DNA from: Pseudomonadaceae bacterium
GTDB lineage: Bacteria > Pseudomonadota > Gammaproteobacteria > Pseudomonadales > Pseudomonadaceae
Assembly (NCBI GenBank): GCA_030602315.1
Contig: JAUVZY010000006.1
Coordinates: forward strand, 1-64,000
DNA: 64,000 nucleotides
Direction of reading: 5' to 3'
Both the position numbers and the translations under genes were made by a program. The notes below the pieces were generated by a model. It was not told the DNA's origin and did not search any database. It saw only the letters and a program-made list of their open reading frames with translations. This document shows positions 8,543 through 16,217 of this stretch, piece by piece. Every line of letters begins with the position of its first letter. Position 1 is the first letter of the stretch.

Positions 8543-9733
8543 ATGAACCGTTCAACCCTCCCAACGCCTGAGGTGGATTACACGCTGGTTTTCCAGGGTA
8601 CGCCCACGCCGCTGCTGATTCTCTCGCCGCAGCTGCGCATTCTCGGCGTCAACGATGCCTACCTGAGAGTCACCCTGGCGCGGCGCGAGGACATTCTCGG
8701 GCGGATGACCTTCGAAGCCTTTCCGGAAAACAGCGACACCTCCAGCGCCAACGGCCTTGCCAACGTGCAGGCCTCGCTGAACAAGGTGCGTGAGCGCAAG
8801 GTGACCGATGTGATGGCGGTGCAGCGCTACGACGTGCGCAATCCCGCCACCGGCGAGTTCGAGCCGCGCTACTGGTGCCCGGTGAACACCCCCGTGCTCG
8901 ATGCCAGCGGCGAGCTGCGCTATATCATCCACCGGGTGGAAGACGTCACCGCCTTGTACCAGAGCCGCGATTCGGGCGTTTCCGCCGAAAATCTCAGTAT
9001 CGAACTGCAGCTGGCCAACCAGCGCCTGCGCGAGACGAACGAAGCGCTGGAGCAGGAGCGCGACATGCGCGAGCAGTTCGTCCTGACCCTGAGCCACGAC
9101 CTGCGTACCCCGCTGGCGGCGGCGCGCATGGCCGCCCAGCTGCTGCTGCGCAAGCTGCAGACGAGCCTGGCAGCCACCTCCCTGCTAGGGCGCCTGGTGG
9201 CCAATCTCGACCGGGCCGACCAGATGATCCAGAACCTGCTGGATGCCAACCGCCTGCGCGCCGGCAAGCCATTGCCCTTGAAGATCGAGGCCTGCGAGCT
9301 GCGGACGACGGTGCAGCAGGTGCTCGACGAGCTGGCGACGCTGCACGGCGATCGCTTCGTGCTGGAGGGCTGCAAGGTCGTGCGCGGCTACTGGTGCTGC
9401 CGCGAGCTGTCGCGGCTGGTGGAAAACCTCTGCACCAACGGGGTCAAGCACGGGGCGGCAGAGGGGCGCGTGCGGGTCGTGCTGTCGCGCGAGGGGCGGG
9501 AGGTCTGTCTGGTCGTGCACAGCGAGGGCGAGCCGATCCCGCCGGATGAGCTGGCGCGCCTGTTCGAGCCGTTCCATCGCGCCCAGCAGACGTTCAATCG
9601 CAGGGGCTGGGGGTTGGGGCTGACCTTGGTCAAAGGCATCGCCCAGGCGCATGGCGGGCGGGTCGAGGTGCACAGCAGCGCCGAGGCGGGGACGATGTTT
9701 CGGGTGTACCTGCCTGTCGACGCGCGCCGCTGA
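8543..9733 (+). CDS. PAS-domain sensor histidine kinase
   Basis: A 396-residue cytoplasmic kinase. Residues ~10-140 are a PAS domain of the type common in Pseudomonas (YTLVFQGTPTPLLILSP; ends PVLDASGELRYIIHRVEDVT). A coiled-coil linker (IELQLANQRLRETNEALEQE) leads to HisKA with His185 in VLTLSHDLRTPLAAARM. The ATP-binding domain has an N box (LVENLCTNGVKHG) and GWGLGLTLVKGIAQAHGG. In the G1 box the usual Asp is replaced (VVHSEGEPIPPDEL); several Pseudomonas kinases have VHNEG here, so activity is likely but nucleotide contacts differ. No receiver is attached. It may pair with the preceding hybrid kinase; no response regulator gene lies nearby. Confidence 0.9.
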   Translation: MNRSTLPTPEVDYTLVFQGTPTPLLILSPQLRILGVNDAYLRVTLARREDILGRMTFEAFPENSDTSSANGLANVQASLNKVRERKVTDVMAVQRYDVRNPATGEFEPRYWCPVNTPVLDASGELRYIIHRVEDVTALYQSRDSGVSAENLSIELQLANQRLRETNEALEQERDMREQFVLTLSHDLRTPLAAARMAAQLLLRKLQTSLAATSLLGRLVANLDRADQMIQNLLDANRLRAGKPLPLKIEACELRTTVQQVLDELATLHGDRFVLEGCKVVRGYWCCRELSRLVENLCTNGVKHGAAEGRVRVVLSREGREVCLVVHSEGEPIPPDELARLFEPFHRAQQTFNRRGWGLGLTLVKGIAQAHGGRVEVHSSAEAGTMFRVYLPVDARR

Positions 9734-9931
9734 TTCGCGCCCCAAAACAGCGCAGATCCTGCGTCGGCGCCCCGATCGGGCGCACCTCGCCGCGCACAGG
9801 GCGGCCATGCAGCATCGAAGCCGCGCTTGAAGTCGTTTCTCGCTCACGCAGTTGCAGCGCCCGAAAATCAAGGCGTTGCGCCGCTTTGTTGCGGTACGAC
9901 CGCAGCTTTCGATGGCGCGTTTTGTCTGGCT

Positions 9932-9947
9932 TGGCACGCCTGCTGCT
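9932..9947 (+). promoter_or_regulatory. Sigma-54 (RpoN) promoter for nirBD
   Basis: TGGCACG-CCTG-CTGCT matches the sigma-54 consensus TGGCACG-N4-TTGCW with one mismatch; GG (9933-9934) and GC (9945-9946) are separated by exactly 10 bases as required. The start of transcription would be near 9958, leaving a ~150-base leader before the nirB ATG. Such a promoter points to NtrC control by nitrogen limitation; no clear NtrC dyad was found upstream. Confidence 0.8.
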
Positions 9948-9957
9948 AAGGGTTGTG

Positions 9958-10107
9958 CAACGCAGGAGCGCGGACATGGATCCGTCGGGCAGGATGCCCG
10001 CTTCCACATATCAGAATCAGGCAAAGGCGCCTGGAGCTTTCACGAGCTCCAGGCGCCTTTTTTTGTTTTCGCGGTTGCCAAACCGCGGCACCACCCGAGG
10101 AACGCGC
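9958..10107 (+). promoter_or_regulatory. nirB leader with upstream hairpins (probable antitermination leader)
   Basis: From the inferred transcription start to the nirB ATG there are three potential hairpins: a short one (CGC/GCG around AGGAGC, 9961-9972), a 5-bp one (CGGGC/GCCCG around AGGAT, 9986-10000) with an outer GGA/TCC pair, and a very strong terminator hairpin. Nitrate/nitrite assimilation leaders in gamma-proteobacteria are often controlled by ANTAR antiterminators (NasR, NasT). The two upstream hairpins could serve that role, but their loops do not clearly fit the ANTAR hexaloop rule (A1, G4), so the regulator is not assigned. Confidence 0.55.
10025..10064 (+). terminator. Strong intrinsic terminator inside the nirB leader
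   Basis: A perfect 14-bp stem (AGGCGCCTGGAGCT with its complement), loop TTCACG, followed by seven T. It lies between the sigma-54 promoter and nirB, 44 bases before the ATG, and nearly 300 bases after the preceding gene. It therefore probably gates nirBD expression rather than ending the kinase transcript. Confidence 0.9.
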
Positions 10108-12666
10108 ATGAACGCCACCGTCACTCCGATCAAGAGCGAAACGCTGGTCATCGTCGGCAACGGCATGGTTGGCCATCACTGCATCGAGCAGCTGATCGAG
10201 CAGGGCGCCCTGGCCCAGTACCAGATCCACGTGTTTGGCGAAGAGCGCCAGCGCGCCTATGACCGTGTGCACCTCTCCGAATACTTCGGCGGCCGCGATG
10301 CCGAATCGTTGGCCCTGTGCGAGGCCGACTACTACACCCGCCACGGCGTGCAGGCGCATCTGGGCGTGCCGGTGATCGCCATCGACCGCGAGGCCGGGGA
10401 AGTGGTGACCACCGAAGGCCGCCTGCATTACGACAAACTGATCCTCGCCACCGGCTCCTACCCGTTCGTACCGCCGATCCCCGGCGCCGAGGGCAATTCG
10501 CGGCTGGTCTACCGCACCCTGGAAGACCTCGACGGCATCCGTGCCGCCGCCGCTTCGGCCAAGCGTGGCGTGGTGGTGGGCGGCGGGCTGCTCGGCCTGG
10601 AAGCGGCCAATGCGCTCAAGTCCCTCGGCCTCGAAGCCCACGTGGTGGAATTCGCCCCGCGCCTGATGCCGGTGCAGCTGGACGACGAGGGCGGCGCGGC
10701 GCTCAAGGCACGCATCGAGGCCCTCGGCGTGGGCGTGCACCTGTCGCGGGCCACGCAGGAAATCGTGGCGGGCGAGCAATATGCCTACCGCATGAACTTC
10801 CAGGACGGCGAATACCTGGAAACCGACCTGATCCTGTTCTCCGCCGGCATCCGCCCGCAGGACGCCCTGGCCCGTGCCTGTGGCCTCGAGGTGGCGCCGC
10901 GCGGCGGCGTGGTGATCGACAGCGAGTGCCGCACGTCTGATCCGGCGATCTTCGCCATCGGCGAATGCGCCAGCTGGAACGGCAACGTGTTCGGTCTGGT
11001 CGCCCCCGGCTACACCATGGCGCGCAACGTCGCCGCCCAGCTCGCCGGCCAGCCGCATGCCCCGTTCATGGGCGCGGACATGTCCACCAAGCTGAAGCTT
11101 TTGGGCGTGGACGTTGGCTCCATCGGCGACGCCCACGGCGCCACCGCCGGCAGCAAGAGCTACCGCTACATCGACGAAGCCACCGCCAGCTACCGCCGCT
11201 TGGTGGTCTCGGCGGACGGCAAGACGGTGATCGGCGCCGTGCTGGTGGGCGACAACAGCTACTACGACACCCTGCTGCAGTACGCGCAGAACGGCATCAA
11301 GCTGCCGGCCGAGCCGGCGGGGCTGATTCTGCCGGCGGGCGAGGGCGCACCGGCGCTGGGTGCCGACGCGCTGCCCGACACCGCCACGCTGTGCTCCTGC
11401 CACAACGTCACCAAGGGCGCGGTGTGCTGCCAGGTGGATGCCGGCGTCACTGACCTGGGCGAGCTCAAGGCCATCACCAAGGCCGCCACCGGCTGCGGCG
11501 GCTGCGCGGCGCTGGTCAAGCAGGTGTTCGAGCACGAACTGGCCGCCCGCGGCGTTTCGGTGGACAAGAGCCTCTGCGAGCACTTCGCCTACACCCGCCA
11601 GGAGCTCTACGGCATCATCCGCGTCGAGGGCATCCAGAGCTTCGAGGAACTGCTCGCCAGGCACGGCCGCGGCCACACCGGTTGCGACATCTGCAAGCCG
11701 GCGGTGGGCTCGATCCTCGCCTCCTGCTGGAACCAGCCGATCACCGATCCGCTGCTGATCCCGCTGCAGGACACCAACGACACCTTCATGGCGAATATGC
11801 AGAAGAACGGCACCTACTCCATCGTGCCGCGCATCGCCGGTGGCGAGATCACCCCGGACAAGCTGATCGTCCTCGGCCAGATCGCCAAGAAGTACGACCT
11901 CTACACCAAGATCACCGGCGGCCAGCGTATCGACCTGTTCGGCGCCCAGCTGCACGAATTGCCGGATATCTGGGGCGAACTGATCGCCGCCGGCTTCGAG
12001 ACCGGCCACGCCTACGGCAAGAGCCTGCGCACGGTGAAATCCTGCGTCGGCAGCACCTGGTGCCGCTACGGCGTGCAGGACAGCGTGGGCATGGCCCTGC
12101 ACCTGGAGAACCGCTACAAGGGCCTGCGCGCCCCGCACAAGATCAAATTCGCCGTCTCCGGCTGCACCCGCGAGTGCGCCGAGGCGCAGAGCAAGGACGT
12201 CGGCGTGATCGCCACCGACAAGGGCTGGAACCTGTATGTAGCCGGCAACGGCGGCATGCGCCCGCGCCACGCCGAGCTGTTCGCCACCGACCTCGATGAC
12301 GAGACCCTGGTGCGCTACATCGACCGCTTCCTGATGTTCTACGTACACACCGCCGACCGCCTGCAGCGCACCTCGGTCTGGCGCGAATCGCTCGAAGGCG
12401 GGCTGGACTACCTCAAGGCGGTGATCATTGACGACAGCCTCGGCCTTGCCGCCGAGCTGGAAAGCCAGATGCAGCACGTGGTCGACACCTACGAATGCGA
12501 ATGGGCCAACGCCATCAGCGACCCGGAGAAGCTCAAGCGCTTCCGCACCTTCGTCAACGACCACCGCGCCGACCCGGACATCCACTTCGTCAAAGAGCGC
12601 GAGCAGCGCCGCCCGGCCCGCGACGCCGAACTCCACCTGATCCCCGCCGCCCTGGAGGTGAACTGA
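10108..12666 (+). CDS. nirB: Assimilatory nitrite reductase [NAD(P)H], large subunit NirB
   Basis: NirB reduces nitrite to ammonium in the cytoplasm with NAD(P)H, using FAD, iron-sulfur centres and sirohaem. The 852 residues show in order: an FAD fold (LVIVGNGMVGHHC, ~8-20), an NAD fold (GVVVGGGLLGLEAANA, ~150-165), a BFD-type [2Fe-2S] domain (Cys429/431 in CSCHNVTKG, then ATGCGGC), and a second BFD-like region (GHTGCDICKPAVGS). The sirohaem/[4Fe-4S] domain has Cys646, Cys652, Cys686 and Cys690 (CVGSTWC and CTREC). The ATG at 10108 is used because it precedes the first FAD strand; the frame continues upstream through the leader terminator, which cannot be coding. It overlaps nirD by one base. 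Confidence 0.96.
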   Translation: MNATVTPIKSETLVIVGNGMVGHHCIEQLIEQGALAQYQIHVFGEERQRAYDRVHLSEYFGGRDAESLALCEADYYTRHGVQAHLGVPVIAIDREAGEVVTTEGRLHYDKLILATGSYPFVPPIPGAEGNSRLVYRTLEDLDGIRAAAASAKRGVVVGGGLLGLEAANALKSLGLEAHVVEFAPRLMPVQLDDEGGAALKARIEALGVGVHLSRATQEIVAGEQYAYRMNFQDGEYLETDLILFSAGIRPQDALARACGLEVAPRGGVVIDSECRTSDPAIFAIGECASWNGNVFGLVAPGYTMARNVAAQLAGQPHAPFMGADMSTKLKLLGVDVGSIGDAHGATAGSKSYRYIDEATASYRRLVVSADGKTVIGAVLVGDNSYYDTLLQYAQNGIKLPAEPAGLILPAGEGAPALGADALPDTATLCSCHNVTKGAVCCQVDAGVTDLGELKAITKAATGCGGCAALVKQVFEHELAARGVSVDKSLCEHFAYTRQELYGIIRVEGIQSFEELLARHGRGHTGCDICKPAVGSILASCWNQPITDPLLIPLQDTNDTFMANMQKNGTYSIVPRIAGGEITPDKLIVLGQIAKKYDLYTKITGGQRIDLFGAQLHELPDIWGELIAAGFETGHAYGKSLRTVKSCVGSTWCRYGVQDSVGMALHLENRYKGLRAPHKIKFAVSGCTRECAEAQSKDVGVIATDKGWNLYVAGNGGMRPRHAELFATDLDDETLVRYIDRFLMFYVHTADRLQRTSVWRESLEGGLDYLKAVIIDDSLGLAAELESQMQHVVDTYECEWANAISDPEKLKRFRTFVNDHRADPDIHFVKEREQRRPARDAELHLIPAALEVN

Positions 12667-13040
12667 TGACTACCGCCACCGCCCCCCTGAAAACCGCCCC
12701 GGCCACCGAGTGGCGCGCCCTGTGCAGCCGCGCGGATCTGGTCGCCAACTCCGGCGTGGTCGCCTGGCTCGACGGTGAGCAGGTCGCGCTGTTCCACCTG
12801 CCGCAGACGGCCGAGGGCGAGAAGGTCTTCGCCATCGCCAACAAGGACCCCAAATCCGGCGCCAACGTCATCGGCCGCGGCATCATCGGCCACTTGAATG
12901 GCGACTACGTGATCGCCTCGCCGCTGTACAAGCAGCACTTTCGCCTGGAAGACGGCACCTGCCAGGAATACCCCGAGCAGCGCCTGAAGGTCTGGCCGGT
13001 ACGCCTCAACGGCGACGCCGTGGAAGTGGCCATCGGCTGA
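12666..13040 (+). CDS. nirD: Nitrite reductase small subunit NirD
   Basis: NirD is the Rieske-fold partner of NirB. The 124-residue protein has the NirD pattern (WRALCSRADLVANSGVVAWLDGEQVALF, split here over residues ~15-43, and KDPKSGANVIGRGIIG). As usual for NirD it lacks the Cys/His cluster ligands of true Rieske proteins. It begins within the nirB stop codon (TGATG), so the two are translated together. No nitrate reductase or transporter gene follows; instead a block of tandem repeats begins 35 bases after the stop. Confidence 0.95.
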   Translation: MTTATAPLKTAPATEWRALCSRADLVANSGVVAWLDGEQVALFHLPQTAEGEKVFAIANKDPKSGANVIGRGIIGHLNGDYVIASPLYKQHFRLEDGTCQEYPEQRLKVWPVRLNGDAVEVAIG

Positions 13041-13074
13041 GCCGCGCCCGCGGGTTGGGTAGTTGGGTAGTTGG

Positions 13075-13735
13075 GTAGGGTGGACAACCGCGCAGCGTTG
13101 TCCACCGTCGAGCCCGCGCTGGCGGTGGCCAAGACCTGTCGGTCGTTGACCACCCTACGGTTCGCTGCCGGCTCGGGCCTTTTGCCCTCGCGGGCCACCC
13201 GGCGGGTTGCGTAGGGTGGACAACCGCGCAGCGTTGTCCACCGTCGAGCACCGGGCTGGCGGTGGCCAAGACCTGTCGGTCGTTGAGCCCCCTACGGCCC
13301 GCTGCCAGCTCGGGCCTTTTGCCTTCGCGGGCCACCCGGCGGGTTGGGTAGGGTGGACAACCGCGCAGCGTTGTCCACCGTCGAGCACCGCGCTGGCGGT
13401 GGCCAAGACCTGTCGGTCGTTGGCCACCCTACGGCTCGCTGCCGGCTCGGGCCTTTTGCCCTCGCGGGCCACCCGGCGGGTTGCGTAGGGTGGACAACCG
13501 CGCAGCGTTGTCCTCCGCCGAGCCCGCGCTGGCGGTGGCCAAGACCTGTCGGTCGTTGACTACCCTACGGCTCGCTGCCGGCTCGGGCCTCTTGCCTTCG
13601 CGGGCCACCCGGCGGGTTGGGTAGGGTGGACAACCGCGCAGCGTTGTCCACCGTCGAGCCCGCGCTGGCGGTGGCCAAGACCTGTCGGTCGTTGACCACC
13701 CTACGGCTCGTTAGCGGTTCGGGCCTTTTGCGGCG
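13075..13735. repeat. Five tandem copies of a ~136-bp palindromic-ended repeat
   Basis: Units begin with GTAGGGTGGACAACCGCGCA at 13075, 13211, 13348, 13485 and 13621 (spacing 136-137). Each contains the inverted pair GGACAACCGCGCAGCGTTGTCC, then CGGTGGCCAAGACCTGTCGG, CCACCCTACGG, and ends with CGGGCCTTTTGCC..CGGGCCACCCGGCGGGTTG. Divergence is only a few bases per unit, suggesting recent amplification or gene conversion. It fills the whole gap between nirD and the cupin gene. Related single or partial copies occur near 16.1, 47.2 and 47.9-48.1 kb. Short frames running through it are repeat translations, not genes. Confidence 0.92.
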
Positions 13736-13737
13736 TG

Positions 13738-14232
13738 TCATTGCTTGGCGGGTGCTTGGCGCGGGTCGTCGGCGGGGTTGAGGTAGGTGATGCCCCACGG
13801 CCCGGTGGCCACCAGTTGCACGAGGGTCTCCTCGCGGTCGGTCCAGAGGTAGTGGGGGTGATCGGCGGGCAGGATGAAGCTGTCGCCGGCATGGAGCCTT
13901 TCGGCGCCTTGCTTGTTCGGCTGTTTCCCCATGCCGTGGGCGACGCTGCCCTTGAGTACCGTCACCGATTCGGTAAACGGGTGGCTATGGGCGGGAATGC
14001 TGTACTCGGCGGGGAATTTCAGCAGGACGATGAACATGCCGGCCTTGCCGGGGTCGCCCGCCAGCAGAACGCTCTCGGCGCCCGGCGGCAGGCTGGCTTC
14101 GGGTTGCCAGTCGAGTTCGCTGATCTTGAAGGTCTGCATCGTGTCGACGGTGAAGCGCTCGATCGGCTCGGCGGCCCAGGTCGGGCTGGCCAGGGCGATC
14201 AGGCTGGTGGCGGCGAAGAGGAATGCTTTCAT
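13738..14232 (-). CDS. Exported cupin-domain protein
   Basis: A 164-residue protein with a Sec signal (MKAFLFAATSLIALASPTWA, cut after TWA). The mature part is a single cupin barrel: the histidine cluster PAHSHPFTESVTVLKGS and the later GDSFILPADHPHYLW give likely metal-binding His and Glu residues. The ATG at 14232 is preferred to an in-frame upstream start (14406) because it starts the signal peptide. It is transcribed away from a MerR-family gene at 14363, so that regulator may control it. Function beyond a periplasmic metal-binding cupin is not known. Confidence 0.85.
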   Translation of the reverse strand: MKAFLFAATSLIALASPTWAAEPIERFTVDTMQTFKISELDWQPEASLPPGAESVLLAGDPGKAGMFIVLLKFPAEYSIPAHSHPFTESVTVLKGSVAHGMGKQPNKQGAERLHAGDSFILPADHPHYLWTDREETLVQLVATGPWGITYLNPADDPRQAPAKQ

Positions 14233-14362
14233 GGGGCTCTCCTGAAGATGGACGGCGCGCCTCGCCTGCTTGGCGCGGTCAAAGCGCGGCCTGTGGACTT
14301 TCCCGCGTGGCCTGTTTGACCATAGCTTTCGCTGTCGATTTCTCAGGACGAGGGTGAGCGCC

Positions 14363-14767
14363 ATGTACATCGGAGCCATCGCCAAGCAGACCGGCGCGAC
14401 GCCCAAGGCGATCCGCCTATACGAAGAGCTGGGCTTGCTTGCCAGCGTCGAGCGCCGCGGTTCCTACCGGGTCTACGCCGAGGTTCATGTTCGCCAGGTG
14501 CGGCTGATCCGGCAGGCGCAGGCCCTGGGCTTCCGGCTGTCGGAGCTGGCGGCCCTGCTGCCCGCCGCGTCGGCGCCGCCAGACTGGCCGGCGCTGCTCG
14601 AGCACCTTTCGCGCAAGCGCGCGGCGCTGCAGGCCGAGGTCGGGCGTTTGCGCGCGCTCGATGCAAAACTCGCCGAAATCAGCCAGGAAATCGGCGCCTG
14701 CCTCGAACGTCCGGCAGAGGCGATGACGCCGGATGGCTCGGCCATCGCCTGTGCTGAACGCGCTTGA
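14363..14767 (+). CDS. MerR-family transcriptional regulator
   Basis: A 134-residue regulator with an N-terminal winged helix of MerR type (MYIGAIAKQTGATPKAIRLY, residues 1-20; then EELGLLASVERRGSYRVYAE), followed by a coiled-coil dimerisation helix (residues ~75-120). No C-terminal cysteine pattern for metal sensing is present, so a small organic or redox ligand is more likely. It is divergent from the exported cupin and 54 bases upstream of a flavin quinone reductase; both are likely targets. MerR next to a quinone reductase or cupin is a common quinone/oxidant-stress arrangement; that reading is inference. Confidence 0.88.
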   Translation: MYIGAIAKQTGATPKAIRLYEELGLLASVERRGSYRVYAEVHVRQVRLIRQAQALGFRLSELAALLPAASAPPDWPALLEHLSRKRAALQAEVGRLRALDAKLAEISQEIGACLERPAEAMTPDGSAIACAERA

Positions 14768-14821
14768 CTCTGCCCCATGGGGCAGGGATCAGGCTGGGCG
14801 GGTTGCTATCGGAGTGTTGAG

Positions 14822-15427
14822 ATGACCGCGAAGAAAATCCTGGTGCTGCTGGCCCACCCCGCCTCCTCGGGCTTTGGGCGCGCCCTCGGCGCCGCCTATT
14901 GCGAGCGCGCCCGCGCCGCCGGCCATGAGCTGCGGGTGGTGACCCTTCAGGCGCTTGGCTTCGACCCGCTGCTGCACGAGGGCTACAAGGTCGCCCAGCC
15001 GCTGGAGCCGGATCTCTTGGAACTGCAGCAGTCGATCCTCTGGGCCGAGCATCTGGTGTTCGTCTACCCGATCTGGTGGGGCAGCCTGCCGGCGCTGCTC
15101 AAGGGGCTGCTCGATCGGGTGCTGCTGCCGGGCTTCGCCTTCCGCTACGAGGAGGGCGACCGGTTGCCGAAGAAGCTTCTGGCCGGGCGCTCGGCGCAGC
15201 TGGTGATGACCATGGACAGTCCGCCCTGGTACTACCGCTGGATCGCCCGCGCGCCCGGTCTGCACGAGATGAAGACGGCGACGCTGGAGCTGTGCGGCAT
15301 CGCGCCGGTGAAGTGGACGATGATCGGCCCGGTGATCGGTTCGAGCGATGCCCAGCGGGCGCGCTGGCTGGCCGAGGTGGCCAGGCTGGCGCTCGCGGTG
15401 CCGCAGGCCAAGCACAGGCGTCGCTGA
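14822..15427 (+). CDS. NAD(P)H:quinone oxidoreductase, flavodoxin-like fold
   Basis: A 201-residue flavoprotein of the MdaB/KefF/NQO family, which performs two-electron reduction of quinones in the cytoplasm and avoids semiquinone radicals. Visible features are KKILVLLAHPASSGFGRALG (FMN phosphate loop), HELRVVTLQALGFDP, VFVYPIWWGSLPALLKGLLDRV and FAFRYEEGDRLPKKLLAGRS. The ATG at 14822 opens the first beta strand; an in-frame upstream start at 14777 adds unrelated residues. It follows the MerR gene in the same direction and is probably co-regulated with it. Confidence 0.9.
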   Translation: MTAKKILVLLAHPASSGFGRALGAAYCERARAAGHELRVVTLQALGFDPLLHEGYKVAQPLEPDLLELQQSILWAEHLVFVYPIWWGSLPALLKGLLDRVLLPGFAFRYEEGDRLPKKLLAGRSAQLVMTMDSPPWYYRWIARAPGLHEMKTATLELCGIAPVKWTMIGPVIGSSDAQRARWLAEVARLALAVPQAKHRRR

Positions 15428-15539
15428 GGGTAGAAAAGGGAACGCTAAAAACACGTGCCTGGGCGGTTTAGGTGGGCTTTGCTTCGGTTTGCCCACACCG
15501 CTACTTGGCCTGTCGAGTCTTTTGGAAATGGAGTTCGTT

Positions 15540-15983
15540 ATGTCCCGCTCCGTGCAAATCCGGGTGGCCAACCCCGGTGATCAGGCTGCGCTTTATGAGC
15601 TCGTCCGCGCGTTTCCCACGCCAACGCCGATCACGCCCGAAATGTACGCCGGCCTGTTCGCGGAAAAGCTCGCCGATGCACAGAGTTTTCTCGCGGTAGC
15701 CCACCGCGGAACCACGCTTTTGGGTTATCTCTCGGGTTGCCGGCATGCCGCGTTCAATGCCGGTGGCGATACCGCCTGGGTCGATGAAGTGCTGGTGGTC
15801 GAGCCTGAACGCGGCGGGGGAATCGGCCGGATGCTGATGCAGGCGTTCGAACGCTGGGCCGCTGCCTCCGACTGCAGACTGGTGGCGCTCGCCACCCGCG
15901 GCGCGGCGGATTTCTACCGGCAGCTTGGCTATGAGAGCAACGCCGGGTACTTCAAGAAATACCTCGAATCCGGGCAAGCCTGA
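15540..15983 (+). CDS. GNAT-family N-acetyltransferase
   Basis: A 147-residue acetyltransferase. It starts with a typical GNAT first strand (SVQIRVANPGDQAALYELVRAF). The acetyl-CoA loop is in VLVVEPERGGGIGRMLMQAF (about residues 82-101), and the C-terminal motif B region is AADFYRQLGYESNAGYFKKYL. GGAG lies 7 bases before the chosen ATG. The acceptor substrate cannot be inferred. A palindromic element with core GGGGACAGACCCC starts right after the stop codon. Confidence 0.87.
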   Translation: MSRSVQIRVANPGDQAALYELVRAFPTPTPITPEMYAGLFAEKLADAQSFLAVAHRGTTLLGYLSGCRHAAFNAGGDTAWVDEVLVVEPERGGGIGRMLMQAFERWAAASDCRLVALATRGAADFYRQLGYESNAGYFKKYLESGQA

Positions 15984-15987
15984 GCTC

Positions 15988-16020
15988 AGAAAGGGCAACC
16001 GGGGACAGACCCCGCTTTCT
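15988..16020. repeat. REP-like palindrome with core GGGGACAGACCCC
   Basis: An imperfect inverted repeat: outer AGAAAG/CTTTCT and inner CGGGG-ACAGA-CCCCG. The same core flanks the RAYT transposase gene at 39516-39528 and, inverted, at 40299-40311, so this is a dispersed copy of the same family, here placed just after a gene where it may act as a transcript-end hairpin. Confidence 0.7.
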
Positions 16021-16061
16021 GGCGCCGACTGCTCTGCGCTGCCCAAGGCAAGCCAGGCAGG

Positions 16062-16185
16062 GTGTCGTTTACGGTGGAAAATCGCTTCGCGAGTTTTCCA
16101 CCCTACGAGATCCAGCAGGGGGTATTTGGACAGGCGCGGCGGATGCCTGGCGTAGGGTGGACAACGCTCTTTTTGTCCACCGCTT
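16062..16185. repeat. Degenerate copies of the GTAGGGTGG repeat family
   Basis: Two small inverted-repeat modules: GGTGGAAAATCGC..GCGAGTTTTCCACCCTACG (16073-16108) and GTAGGGTGGACAACGCTC..GTCCACCG (16152-16185). They share the GTAGGGTGG / CCACCCTAC ends with the tandem array at 13075-13735. Confidence 0.7.
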
Positions 16186-16217
16186 GCCGAGCTGCGGGTT
16201 ACGCCTGGGTTCGCGCC

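Noticed and set aside
9958-10000. Clear ANTAR (NasR/NasT) RNA motif
   Set aside because: Loops are AGGAGC and AGGAT; the expected hexaloops with A1 and G4 are not met, so only a general antitermination leader is claimed.
9946-12636. 896-codon open frame on the minus strand opposite nirB
   Set aside because: Shadow of GC-rich codon bias; composition is Val/Ala/Gly/His-rich without motifs, and nirB on the other strand has full catalytic motifs.
13006-13559. Several ~90-110-codon frames in the tandem repeat
   Set aside because: They repeat with the DNA unit in both strands and have no ribosome sites.
13075-13735. Possible CRISPR array
   Set aside because: The whole 136-bp unit is conserved; there are no short repeats with variable spacers and no cas genes.
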